From Zoroaster sp. YZ-2022 (taxonomy: Eukaryota; Echinodermata; Asteroidea; Forcipulatida; Zoroasteridae), in contig CM055817.1 of the NCBI GenBank assembly GCA_029582265.1, positions 22,822,161-22,886,160 of the forward strand: a stretch of DNA of 64,000 bases. Reading direction: 5' to 3'. Of the stretch, positions 1 through 33,381 are shown one piece after another. The notes under the pieces are model-generated. The model was not told the DNA's origin and made no database searches. It saw only the letters and a list, made by a program, of their open reading frames with translations. A program made the position numbers and the translations under genes. Each line of letters opens with the position of its first letter. Within the stretch, counting starts at the first letter, position 1.

Positions 1-555
1 AGGTTACGCTCAGCCATCCCTGAGCCCCCTTTGATTGCTTTCCGTCGCCCCCGTAACCTCGGTGATATATTGGTTCGGGCTAGGCTCCCAAGCACTAACA
101 GTGACCTTAACATCACTGATCATGAATCACCATAGGGGTGCTCTAAGTGTAACCGCTCGAGATGCAAAACCTGTTTGTATCTCAAACCTGCTCAGAAGGT
201 GAAAAGCCACAGTACTGGTCTCACCTACACAATCAGAACTAAATCCCAGTGTGACACACCCAATGTTATATATGTAATCTCATGTAAAAGATGTGGTATA
301 CAATATATAGGGGAGACAAAGACCAAATTGTGTCTCCGCTTTGCCAACCATGTTTCCTCTGTGAAAACTTAAAAAACCTACCCTGTGGCTATCCATTTTA
401 ACAGCCCTAATCATAGCATTAATGATGTTGAACTCAGTGTAATTGAAGCCTGCACTAGCAATGATACACATCGCAAACTTAGGGAGTCACACTGGATACA
501 TCAACTGAAAACACTTCAACCCTATGGCCTCAATATCAACACAGGTATCAAATAA
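1..555 (+). pseudogene. Penelope-like retroelement C-terminus (GIY-YIG endonuclease), decayed
   Basis: One reading frame runs through this stretch and is broken by two in-frame stops, TAG at 133-135 and TAA at 370-372, before its natural end at 553-555. It reads the typical last part of a Penelope-like element (PLE) protein: a PLIAFRRPRNLGDILVRA-like thumb motif, a cysteine cluster (CSKCNRSRCKTC), then the GIY-YIG-type nuclease with NVIYVISCKRCG and QYIGET, and a conserved tail (PVAIHF, WIHQLKTLQPYGLNINTG). In the family the GIY-YIG nuclease cuts the target for the Penelope reverse transcriptase. The reverse transcriptase itself lies left of the window or is lost. A hammerhead ribozyme follows 810 bp downstream at 1365-1403, as expected for the element's terminal repeat. 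The element is dead. Confidence 0.85.
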
Positions 556-579
556 CCCAGCTACCTTTATTTGTTGTAA

Positions 580-940
580 CCTTTTATTTTTTCAGGATTT
601 TGTCCTAACCTGTTCTATTTTCAGGTAGTTGTCTTAACCTGTTCCTTTTTCAGGTATTTGCTTTAACCTGTTCTGTTTTCAGGTATTTGTTTCAACCTGT
701 ACTCCTTTCGGGTATCTGTTTTAACCTGTTCTCTTTTCAAGTATTTGTTTTAACCTGTTACTTTTCAGGTCTTTGTCCCAACCTGTTCTATTTTCAGGTA
801 TCTGTTTTAACCTCTTCTCTTTTCAGGTATTTGTTTTAACCTTCGTTCTATTTTCAGGTATTTGTTTTAACCTGTTACTTTTCAGGTCTATGTCCTAACC
901 TGTTCTATCTTCAGGTATTTGCTTAACCTGTTGCTTTATC
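580..940. repeat. 29-bp minisatellite in PLE 3' region
   Basis: About twelve imperfect copies of a 28-29 bp unit built on TTTTCAGGTATTTGTTTTAA plus CCTGTTC. Unit starts are visible at 622, 651, 680 and 709. It lies between the PLE coding relic and its ribozyme, so it is probably part of that element's 3' region. No gene is visible here. Confidence 0.8.
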
Positions 941-1364
941 TTATCTTGTATACTTTTACATTTTTCCAACTGTCTCTCATAGGACTATTTTAATTTAGCT
1001 ATTTACACCCACACACCAACTCCTCAATTTGTAAGGCTTAAAAACCCCCCTTTTTTGTTGTCGTATCCCTTTGTGTATTGTCCTATGTTTATGCCAGCTT
1101 TACTAAAAGCTGCCACCTCTACCTATTGTGTGGCTCAATAATCCCTCCTTTACCCTAGATTCACCATAAACAGCCACATCTACTTATTGTGTGGCTCAAT
1201 AATCCCCCCGGTGTTCACTTCTGATACTCCTATTGGCTTTTTCTAGACTGATGCTTATCTTTAATTGGTCACTATTTTCCCGCCTTTTTTGGATTCCGCC
1301 CCATGATCCTTTGCTTTCCCTTTTCCCTATAAATGGATGAGTTTTTATGTTGTACTTTGTCAAA
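941..1364 (+). other. rest of PLE 3' untranslated region
   Basis: No open frame or RNA gene is seen. A short duplication, CTACTTATTGTGTGGCTCAA and a near copy at about 1117 and 1178, is the only internal structure. By position it joins the PLE relic to its hammerhead. Confidence 0.5.
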
Positions 1365-1403
1365 GCCTCTGATGAAGGTCCGGATTGGATCGAAAGCTAA
1401 GGC
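1365..1403 (+). ncRNA. type I hammerhead ribozyme of PLE
   Basis: All parts of a hammerhead can be paired by hand. Stem I is GCCU (1365-1368) with AGGC (1400-1403). The core CUGAUGA is at 1369-1375. Stem II is GGUCC (1377-1381) with GGAUC (1387-1391), closing loop GGAUU, with one unpaired A before it. GAA is at 1392-1394. The short stem III AGCU (1395-1398) is palindromic, and the predicted cut follows A1399. Published PLE hammerheads are of this minimal type with a tiny stem III and are thought to work best as dimers. It lies 810 bp behind the GIY-YIG relic on the same strand. Confidence 0.75.
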
Positions 1404-1419
1404 CACCCTCCCGATTTAA

Positions 1420-1618
1420 TTTATATAGATATAGATATAGATATAGATATAGATATTTATATAGATATATATATAGATATAGATATAGATATAGATATAG
1501 ATATAGATATAGATATAGATATAGATATAGATATAGATATAGATATAGATATAGATATAGATATAGATATAGATATAGATATAGATATAGATATAGATAT
1601 AGATATAGATATAGATAT
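1420..1618. repeat. (ATATAG)n microsatellite
   Basis: Almost pure hexanucleotide tract directly behind the PLE hammerhead end. Its open frame (alternating Tyr-Arg) is a repeat artefact. Confidence 0.95.
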
Positions 1619-1706
1619 AATTTTATTTATTTATTTTTTTTAAGTTGGGTGTGAGACCAAAAAATGAGAATACATCAATGACGACTTTTGCATATAAATA
1701 GAATGA

Positions 1707-24228
<22,522 letters not shown>

Positions 24229-24364
24229 ATATAGCAGCAAAATAATTTATACAAATCTTGGACAAAGTAGTTGCGACAGTTGAACAATTATACAACCGTT
24301 CGTCTGCCCAATGTTGATATCTGGGGTTTCCTCCAATTTGCTGAAGAGGATAAGTAAGATTAAT

Positions 24365-24998
24365 TGCGGTGACACCATGTGAAATTCTCTATTAAGTATT
24401 AATTAGTTCTGAAAACAACTGGAGGTTACAACTTGACTTTCGCTCAGCAGGCTCTGATCGTCTTCAGAAGAATGCTGGGCTCTAGGAAATCCTGTTGTTT
24501 ATTAATTAAGTAGGCTGCTAGAGTATCACACGATGACTGGATGCTGGAGGAGTAGTGCGTTGAAGCGTGCAGGCGGGAAACTGGTGGGACTAGGATTGTA
24601 GGAGTGGGGGGAGAGGAGTGTGTGCCCACTGAACTGAATCAGTTGTTAACAAGCACAGTGGGGGAGGGTGGTTGACTTAGGATGTAGGGGCTCCCTCAGT
24701 CTGGGGTGGTTGTGGAAGATCATTCAGTCCGAAGTAGTGGTCGCCAAATATCGCTGATGTAGAAACCGATGTTCTGTGGAACAGGGTCGTGTTTGAAGAT
24801 CTCGGTGACCTCTCTGATGCGTCTGGGGTGCCATGTGTCGATGCGTGTGATGAGTTGAGCTGCCTGCCAGTCGATTTGGTGGTCCTTGGTGTGGGAGTGC
24901 TTGACAATGGCTGACTTCTCAAAATCCCCTCTGCGGCTATGTACTCGGTGTTCTTTCAGTCTCATTGGGAGATTCTGTCCTATGAATGTGAATGTGGC
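24365..24998 (-). pseudogene. PLE 3' end: GIY-YIG tail plus decayed hammerhead
   Basis: On the minus strand, FTFIGQNLPMRLKEHR begins the relic (YIGQT..R..EHR in the family), then SAIVKHSHTKDHQIDWQ, PRRIREVTEIFKH and IGFYISDIWRPLL, with a stop at 24720. The untranslated part to 24480 matches 9968-10230. The hammerhead at 24467-24438 has CUGAAGA and GAAA but a stem II mismatch and a broken AACGUU. The end block ACACCATG/GCGGTGACACC is at about 24369-24381. The reverse transcriptase is missing. Confidence 0.8.
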
Positions 24999-25129
24999 AA
25001 TTCGTCTCACATATTTTGTTTTTAATTTGGTTATTACTGTAGCCTCTAAACTGCAGTATGTTGATGAGTGTGGTATTACTATCAAATCAGCAATTGATAC
25101 ACACCGGTCAACGATGTTCGAGAAAATAA

Positions 25130-28100
25130 AGCTTCCGGGAAAAAGCGCCCTCTTGAGTTTCAGTTTCAGTTTATTTTCCACTCAATCAGAACACAACAAA
25201 TTGAGATATAAGGCCAATAAAAAATACAAAATCAGTTAAACAATAATACATGTAATTAAAAACGAAAGGCCAATGTGACAAAGTGATTAAGTGGTGGAGG
25301 TCTCCAAAAAGCAAGCTTGTCGAGTGGAGACCCCCAAAAATAATAATGTGTGTAGAAATTTATCTGAACTAATACAACTGTAAATACAACTAGATGCATA
25401 AATTACACACACAGAGAAATATATTAATGTTACCTACACATAAACAAGACAGGACAAACACTAATGAGACAAGGCAGCATGGTGTAACTGCACAGCAGTA
25501 AAATGTAATGAAAGATCAGGAGGGCATTATTAATATATGAGTAAGGAGTAAATTATACAATTAATTAAAATTAGCTGAAATTAAATGTTACAGTATTTTT
25601 CCAACAAGCTATACTTAAGCTTCCTTTTAAATACGGGGCAAGTTTTAAGAATTTTAAGGTTAATGCCTAAAGAATTCCAAAACTTAGGTCCCGGATAACT
25701 GACAGTTTTACGAGCTTGAGAGGTACGCACATATGGAATATGAAAGTCATCAGACTGTCTAGTTTGATGAAAATGAATTTGAGTATTTAAGGTAAACATA
25801 CTCTGAAACGAGTTTGGTAAATCATGTGAAATAAATTGATACATGAAAATACCAAGTTGAAGCAAATAAATATCATTGAGTTTAAGAGTCTTATGATTAA
25901 AAAATAGAAGATTGGAATGCGCCCGAAAATCAACTCGATCGATAATTCTGAGGACCCTTTTTTGCAAAATATGGATTCTATTTAACAGGTTGGCACTAGT
26001 ATTACCCCAGGCAAGAATACCATATGATAGATAAGGCAAAATTAATGCATTATAAATATTAAACAATATTCCAGAAGGAAAAAAATGTTTTAATTTGTTA
26101 ATAATTCCTATATTTCTGGATAACAGTTTACATAAATAGTTCACATGATGATTCCAAGATAATTTAGAATCAACATATAAACCTAAAAACTTTATACAAT
26201 CTACTTGATTAATAGATATATTATCAAATAAAATATCAGAAGGAAGCAACTTGGCCGTATTACTAAATAACATTAAATTTGTTTTTTTTATATTGAGAGA
26301 AAGTTTATTTGCTTTAATCCAGTTGGAGATTTGAACGAGCTCTGAATTAGCAATATCTACAAGGATATCAAGATTTCTATGAGAACAGAATAAACTGGAA
26401 TCATCTGCAAAAAGAATGAAAGAAAAAATGTTTGATGATTTAACAAAATCATTGATATAAATTGAAAAAAGAAGAGGACCCAGCAGCGAACCCTGGGGAA
26501 CTCCACAAGGTACTTCTTTGAGAGAAGACTTCATGCCATCCATACAGACATATTGTTGTCGGTTAGAAAGATAATTCCTGAACCACTCCAACGCGATACC
26601 TCTTATACCATAATAAGAAAGTTTCGATAAAAGAATTGTATGGTCAATGGTATCAAAAGCCTTGGAGAAGTCCAGGAAGATTCCCACGGTATGAAGAGAC
26701 TGTTCAATACCAGCATTAATTTGATTAATCATCTGTAAAATGGCATGAGTAGTAGAATGTTTAGCCCTAAATCCAAACTGAGAATCACATAAAATAATGT
26801 GTTTATGCAGGAATTGAGAAGTACGAATATACACTATACGTTCAAGAATTTTCGAAAAGGAGCTTAAAATAGAGATTGGTCTATAGTTGTTAACTAACTG
26901 AGGATCACCGCTTTTAAAAATAGGAATGACACTAGCAATATTCATGGAGTCAGAGATTCTGCCGGTAGAGAGGGATAAATTCATAATGAAGGTTAAAGGT
27001 TTGGAGATCACATCGATGACTTCTTTAATAAGAGGGCAATTTACAAAATCATGACCCGAACTTTTCTTATTGGGTAAATTAAAAACTATAGAGGAAAGCT
27101 CATGTTCAGTAACTGGGTTGAAAAAAATAGAATGTGAGTTAGCATCAGGGAGGTAATCTTGAAAATGGGAAGTGCAATCAGGAATTTTGTTAGCAAGATT
27201 GGGTCCAATGTTAACAAAACAATTATTATAATGTTCAGCAATTAATCGAGGATCATTTATAGTCTGATTATTAATATTAATGGTAGTAGTTTTTGAGGGA
27301 GTATTACTTTTCAAAACACTGTTGATAACCTTCCAGGTATTTTTAATACTGCTTTTTTCCTTCTCGAATTGCTGTGAGTAATAATTTTGTTTGGCGGATC
27401 GTAAAATTGAGGTGAGATAATTTCTGTAACGTGTATGTTTTAGACGATTTGACTCGGTGGGGGAAGAAAGATATTTATGATAAAGCCTATTTTTGTGATT
27501 AATAGACTTCAACAGGGATGAAGTAATCCACTGTGACCGAGGTTGAGACTTTCTATTGGCGTGCTTCATCCTAACAAGGGGGATATTCTTATCATATGAA
27601 TGATTAAAAATATCCATAAAATTATTAAAGGAAATATTTGGGTCATCGGTGCTAAAAACCACAGACCAGTCCAAGGAATTCAACTCAGATTTGAACTGAC
27701 GCAAATTGTCACTGGAAAGTTTACGAAAACATTTTTGTGTGTGATGAGGAGACTTTCTAGGTATAGGAGTAAAAGGAAAAGAGGTAAAAATAGGAAAATG
27801 ATCAGATATATCACAAAACTAAAATTCCAGAATTAGGAGGGGGAAGAATATTGGTGAAAATGTTGTCAATAAGGGTGGCAGAAGTACTAGTAATTCTAGT
27901 AGGTTTGTTAATAAGAGGAATGCAAGAATAAGCAAATACAGAATCCAAGAATTCCCGGGGCTGGTCGTGGCGATCAACTTCAAGGAGATTAATATTAAAG
28001 TCTCCTGAGATAAGACATAACTTATTCTCAGATGAAATTAAGACTTGAAGGTCCTGAAAAGTTGATAAAAAGTCATTAAATGAAGCGGAGGGTGGTTTAT

Positions 28101-28948
28101 AAACAACACCTGCAATAATGTTCTTATTACCAGGGTTCTTAATTTCAATAAAAATTGATTCAAAAGAGTCTGTAGAATGAGATAAATCATGACGAACTAC
28201 ATACTGGAGATTACAAGAAATATACAATGCAACTCCACCCCCCACTCTTTCTGCTCGACTGTTGGTCTCAAGATTATAACCTGGAATAGTATAAATATTG
28301 AAAGGCATGTTAGAATTCTTTAGCCAAGTTTCTGAGAGACCAACAATAGAGAAGTCAGCATGAAGAGATTGTAAGTAAATTTGCATTTGGTCAAAATGTC
28401 TAGGAAGACTTCTAATGTTCATATGAAGAAAAGAAAATCTTAAAGGATCATTAAGATTAAAAGAAGTTTGTAAATTGGTTTCTGTAAAATAATCACAAGA
28501 GTGTTGATTGTAATTCAAATTATTGGAGTCAATCACAGGATTAAGTGCTTCAGACACATTATTAGGAATATCTAAGATAAGCCGATCAGATCTAACTGGT
28601 TTATGAGGATTCATATCTAAAAAGACAGAAGACAATTCATTAGAATCTAAAGAATTAAAAGGCAAATTCACATTAAGACAGGAATGGCAAAACCATGACT
28701 CATCACTGAGAGCTAATTGTTGGTACTCTATAAATGATAGATTTGTACACATCAGGTGAATCCAATTATTGCAAGAGTCACAAAATATCCCATGCTGGTT
28801 GTCTCTAACAGTTAATTTACAAGAAATACATGGATAAGACACGGACATAACACAAACACTGACAAAACGAGGTGTATAATAGAAAATATAGAAATAAAGC
28901 GAAAGATTTAGTTGAAGGGGTAAAATGACCACAAAAAAGTGTCAAGGG
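25130..28948 (-). mobile_element. non-LTR retrotransposon (CR1/Jockey-like), nearly complete
   Basis: The coding region is described separately. The 3' end reads AATAAACTGAAACTGAAACT on the minus strand at about 25155-25175, a short ACTGAA tandem terminus typical of CR1/L2/Jockey-group LINEs instead of poly(A). The 3' untranslated part (25176-25580) contains an inverted GGTCTCCACTCGACAAGCTT/AAAAGCAAGC... stem. The true 5' end is not recognised. Confidence 0.75.
25581..28932 (-). CDS. LINE ORF2: PHD finger, AP endonuclease, reverse transcriptase (one frameshift)
   Basis: Two frames form one protein. The first (28932-27811; likely start Met at 28848, MSVSYPCISCKL) has a PHD-type finger (CISC, CDSC, WIHLMC, WFCHSC) and the endonuclease: LHMNIRSL, GLSETWL, GVALYI, GVVYKPP, SGDFNINLL. 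The rest of the endonuclease (DISDHFP) lies in the second frame after a single-base frameshift near 27813. The second frame (to 25581) is the reverse transcriptase with YRPISILSSFSKILERI, AFDTIDH, GVPQGSLLGPLLFSIYIND and the catalytic FADD. The protein would nick target DNA and copy its own RNA there. Apart from the frameshift it looks intact, so it is either recently dead or a sequencing error. Confidence 0.9.
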
Positions 28949-29574
28949 TAGCAATAGTTAAAGTAACAAAAATGAATTGTAAGGCATGAAACTATGGAAG
29001 CCATAGACATCAGGCCCACAATTTTTCAATTGAAAAAAGAACAAGAAAAAAATGTATTACGTAAGGTAGTTTTAAATTTGAATGCAACAGATTAGATTGT
29101 CGCGTAACCACGACCATGACATATTCCTACAAACACAATGTAAAGTGATGGATGTACATGCTATGTACATGTATGTGGGTAGGCCCGGCGAAGTGTTGAT
29201 CAGCAAGTACGACTAATTATTTATTTTGCCCGAGGAAAACACAATATATTCTAAGCTAATTAATTAAAATAGGAGGGGAGATATTGGAATCAACGAGAAA
29301 GAAAAACATCAAAATTGAACAACGTGACACGATCAACCTACCTACTTAGAAGGTAAGTGGAATGTGAATAAGTACCCATCCTCCATGCACTATGATCCGA
29401 CTACGAGAATGAATAATGATGACGGTATGTCGAAAGAGGGCGCTCATTAATAGAAAGAGAAAAAAAACATGAAAATTCAACGATATACATACATACAATT
29501 AGTGAAGACAAGGTATATGATATATGACAATCCGTTAATCTGTTTGGGTGGCAGTCATGAGAAATATGAAGGTA
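28949..29574. other. LINE upstream region or unrelated spacer
   Basis: AT-rich, no open frame of note. It lies between the ORF2 start and the A-rich tail of the ORF1 element. Confidence 0.5.
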
Positions 29575-29625
29575 TTTATTTATTTTTTTTATTTTTTTTT
29601 TATTTTTTTTTTTATTCACACCACA
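29575..29625 (-). repeat. A-rich tail of the ORF1 element
   Basis: Read on the minus strand: GTGTGAATAAAAAAA followed by interrupted A runs, about 95 bp after the ORF1 stop. The AATAAA overlaps the tail. Confidence 0.7.
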
Positions 29626-29718
29626 AACAATAATTTGGTGAAATAAGACATTCCAACACAAACTTCGCCTGCTCACCTGCCGACCCACAACAAGCAGAGC
29701 GCCGAATGGTCATAAATT

Positions 29719-30480
29719 TCAGTGGCATTTGTTCAGTTTCTGAAGGTCCACCTTGGATCCCACAATTACACGGGTGCCATCTTTCTGTCGGATCTCTAAC
29801 CAGCCGTCTTGGGTCCATACCTTGTCGGTTTCTGGGTGACGCTTCGCTGCATTCAGCCAGCCTTGCCGTTCATGGGTGAGGCTCTCGTGGACGTAGATAT
29901 TGGAGCCCTTAAATTTGGCTCTGAGACGGTAGAAGGCAGCCCGCGAGTTATAGTCAACGAACTTGACGACTAGCGGCCTTGCTCGAGGCTTGCCTGATTT
30001 GTCCAAGCGGGATCCGATGCGGTGTGAGCGGTCGATGGCTTCAGGGCGCAGATCGATTCCAAGGTGCTGCTTTGCCGCTTCAGTGATTTTTTTATCCGTG
30101 TCCTCTGGTTGGGGTGATTCGGCAATTCCATGAACAATAAGGCAGTTACGCCTGGAGTATTGTTCATGTGCAGAAAGCCGTTCATCAAGATGGCGGACCT
30201 CTTTCTCAAGAATGGCGATCTTCTCATCCCTACTCTGCAGTTCTAACTCCAAGGCCTTATAGATGTCTTGGGAAATAGATTCTGCGATTGCATCCGACAG
30301 GGCTGGGATGAGTATGTCCAGAATGACCTTGGATCTCAAGGCTTCGGTGATAGCTGCTGTCAAGGCAATAGGGTCTATTGCGGAGGATTCACCAGAGCTA
30401 GATGCAACCGTTGATGCTTGCCTTTTTGGTGGCATATTTACAAAAGGATCGAAGTTCACAAGAATAACCAGAACGACCAC
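29719..30480 (-). CDS. L1-type ORF1 protein (RNA-binding chaperone), intact
   Basis: 253 codons. The likelier start is the Met at 30435 (MPPKRQASTV), giving 238 residues. An N-terminal basic stretch precedes a coiled coil (about 85-115: KALELELQSRDEKIAILEKE), the EQYSRRNCLIVHGI signature that opens the RRM-like domain, RSHRIGSRL, RPLVVKFVDYNSRAAFYRLR, and a C-terminal domain with YVHESLT and RQGWLNAAKR. In L1-type elements ORF1p trimerises and coats the element RNA. It could be ORF1 of the LINE at 25130-28948, but its own A-rich tail 95 bp downstream argues for a separate insertion. Confidence 0.85.
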   Translation of the reverse strand: MVVLVILVNFDPFVNMPPKRQASTVASSSGESSAIDPIALTAAITEALRSKVILDILIPALSDAIAESISQDIYKALELELQSRDEKIAILEKEVRHLDERLSAHEQYSRRNCLIVHGIAESPQPEDTDKKITEAAKQHLGIDLRPEAIDRSHRIGSRLDKSGKPRARPLVVKFVDYNSRAAFYRLRAKFKGSNIYVHESLTHERQGWLNAAKRHPETDKVWTQDGWLEIRQKDGTRVIVGSKVDLQKLNKCH

Positions 30481-30760
30481 AAAAAGGACCCGAAGAGTCT
30501 TGGCTCACTTATGACCAAGTTCCTGGCTTAGAAACCCGAATATCCGACATTAGATGTTACATTCAATGTAAAATGGGTACGTTTACGGGAGCTACCGTAC
30601 CACGTGACACGTCCGTACACTTTCGCTACATTTTCGCAGAGTCTGCCAAAAAAGTGCAACATTGACAAATTACGAAAAACATAAGGGATATTATGGCCGT
30701 TACAATTTCATTTATTTACCTAGCATATGCCCAAACAATTAAAAACTGATTTCCATTGGG
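30481..30760. other. spacer upstream of ORF1 element
   Basis: Possible 5' untranslated part of the ORF1 element. No other feature seen. Confidence 0.4.
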
Positions 30761-30837
30761 GCTCTGCATATCGTCACAGTTTTCACGAAGGGACAATTCA
30801 CATTACACGGTACTAAATACAAGTTATGAGAAAAGCA

Positions 30838-31320
30838 GAGTAATTCTTGGTTTCTGTATTGTACAGCTTGATCACTTGTGTGGTATTTGTAGACAGTAAA
30901 GCCATATCTCACTGAGTAATTCTTGGTTTCTGTATTGTACAGCTTGATCACTTGTGTGGTATTTGTAGACAGTAAAGTCGTATCTCACTGAGTAATTCTT
31001 GGTTTCTGTATTGTACAGCTTGATCACTTGTGTGGTATTTGTAGACAGTAAAGTCGTATCTCACTGAGTAATTCTTGGTTTCTGTATTGTACAGCTTGAT
31101 CACTTGTGTGGTATTTGAAGACGGTAAAATCATATCTCACTGAGTAATTCTTGGTTTCTGTATTGTGCAGCTTGATCACTTGTGTGGTATTTGTAGACGG
31201 TAAAGTCATATCTCACTGAGTAATTCTTGGTTTCTGTATTGTACAGCTTGATCACTTGTGTGGTATTTGTAGACAGTAAAGTCATATCTCACTGAGTAAT
31301 TCTTGGTTTCTGTACAATGT
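30838..31320. repeat. 76-bp minisatellite, array 1
   Basis: Six full copies plus a partial one of GAGTAATTCTTGGTTTCTGT...CATATCTCACT. Unit starts are 30838, 30914, 30990, 31066, 31142, 31218 and 31294. The same array, with the same right flank (CAATGTTTGACCATTCTTCA), is at 49106-49632. Confidence 0.95.
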
Positions 31321-32706
31321 TTGACCATTCTTCATCTCAGCACATTACAATACAATAACTTATTTCTGTTTGGCCCAATAGAGGAAAGAAGAGGCAATCA
31401 AGATGGTTTTTTAATCAATATTTCCCTCCATTTCCCATGTTGACTTGTAAAATTGTAATATAAAACAACCTTGGCATTACAAAAGCTATGGCAGTCCTTT
31501 GTCATGTTGGTCTTGATTGGCTGTGTTCATCATCATTCATATGATGTAGCTACACGTATGTAAATTGGTCGTCAAGTCTGGGCCATCAAATGAAGTATTC
31601 AGTGGTACTATATTGCATGAACTTATATTCATGGTAATTGCTTGGTGATTGAAAGCATTTACGGAGTGGTGCAATCATGGTCTTTATTGTCTGGTATCAG
31701 CGTTCTATTACCTACATGAAATGAAAACCCAGTTGCCCTGCATGCATTTCATAAACTGAAGAGTCCAGAAAAAGATGAAAGACAGCTCCAGGAATTGTCC
31801 GAGTCTGAGAAACGGATTGTAGAGTAACTTGTTTCATATGCTGTTTATTCACATGTATAGCACAAGTGAAACATGTGATTGTGTTCCATGTGCTTTCATT
31901 TGAGAGAAAACGCACAAATATGTATATTTACGAAAACAAATAAGAATGTTCTTTATGAAAATTTGTGTAAATCTTGATATATTGGCATTTCCATGGTTAC
32001 TCACGTTACAGTTTTGAGGTATAATAATTTTTATGAGTACGCTACATAAGATAAAGATGATAGTTTACTCATGTTACATTTTTCGGACATACATAAAATG
32101 TTGCTTTTTGTCTTATATAGCGTACACATAACAAATTTCTGTAATGATTATTTTGTGCTGAGTATGATCTGGGTATAATGTAACTACTGTGAAATATGTT
32201 GATAACCTTCACTGTGTGGTTATCAACTTGGAAATCTGTCTTGTTTTTCTAGTTTGCTGCAACTGTTCTATTGAGTCAGCATTTACCAACCTAAATAACC
32301 TCTGTGACATTTGTAATTGTTTTTATCAATACGTTACAATAAATAACCAATAATAATTTTGAATAGGGGCATCTACAGAATACGTACATGTATGTACAAG
32401 CTTAATCAATACCCTTCTCTCTGCAGTGTCTTCTGGTGGGTGTAAGGAATTAAAATTATCAACATTTTAGAAAATGCAAAACTTAACATCTCTTGATGTT
32501 ATGCAAATTGCATACAATATACATCAAGGAACATTTGTTTTGACAAACCTCAATGTAAACTAACTACTGTATTTATACATTTAAGTAAATCTAACGTCTT
32601 TGTCAATTTCAGATGTTGAAAATACTTTGACTTTTCTTTGCTGGGTTTGAAAAATAATTATGCTTTTAGTGATATTAATAATTTGAAACATCTGAAGAAA
32701 TGTGTG
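31321..32706. repeat. segmental duplication, unit A left part
   Basis: Matches 49633-51612 in blocks, for example TTCTGTTTGGCCCAATAGAG and TACATTTAAGTAAATCTAA. No gene seen. Confidence 0.75.
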
Positions 32707-32962
32707 CACATATTACGATGCTTTATTGCCACAGAATTACCAAACACAAATAAAACAATCAAATGATTGAATAGAATAATTAATTACAGCAATATGATGA
32801 TTACAATGACCCTTTGTTAATGAGATATTAATTCCTGAATGGAATTCAACTGTTTCTTTGGTGATCTTGTTAGATTTCAGACTTTGTAAGTAGGGTTGAT
32901 GATACAGAATTGATGATGTCATTGTAAAACACCATTTTTGCCTTAAACATTAAACCCCCAAT
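32707..32962. repeat. duplicated block, unit A, interrupted by ISL2EU
   Basis: Begins CACATATTACGATGCTTTAT. The same block starts near 44966, 51613 and 63447. In this copy it is split at 32962/39587 by the transposon and resumes at 39587. Confidence 0.9.
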
Positions 32963-33381
32963 TAAGGTTTTGCGCTGACGTCACGAAGGGGCGTGTCAAG
33001 TTCACTCGCCGCCATCTTGGTAGGCAAAATGCCATAATTTTACGTACAAACAGTAGGCGGAATTTCTAAAATTGGCTTTAATTTACGGTTGAGACAAACT
33101 ACAGAGAACTGATGGACACAATTCAACGAAGTAGTTACTACTTTCATAGAGCTACTAGCTCTATGCTACTTTTATATCAGTCAACTGCCGTAACCAGGCA
33201 AGCACGGGCGATCACTTTTATTAATGACTGTTTTCTTCAGAGTGGTGTTGTATCAATATTGTATCAAGTTTGTATAGACTGACTGACCCCGCCGGCGCTC
33301 TTCGTGGGTTCATGACCTAAATGCACTCATTTACATAAGAAAGACACACATCTGCTATAGTACAAGCTAGCTCATCTCAAA

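Noticed and set aside
1385..1654. 89-codon Tyr-Arg repeat frame
   Set aside because: Pure translation of the (ATATAG)n tract.
24720..25181. One continuous 153-codon protein
   Set aside because: Its first part translates the LINE tail (ACTGAA repeats) and flanking DNA. Only the portion from about 24998 downward is PLE protein.
30739..31320. CRISPR-like array
   Set aside because: Direct 76-bp tandem units with no spacers, in a eukaryotic genome.
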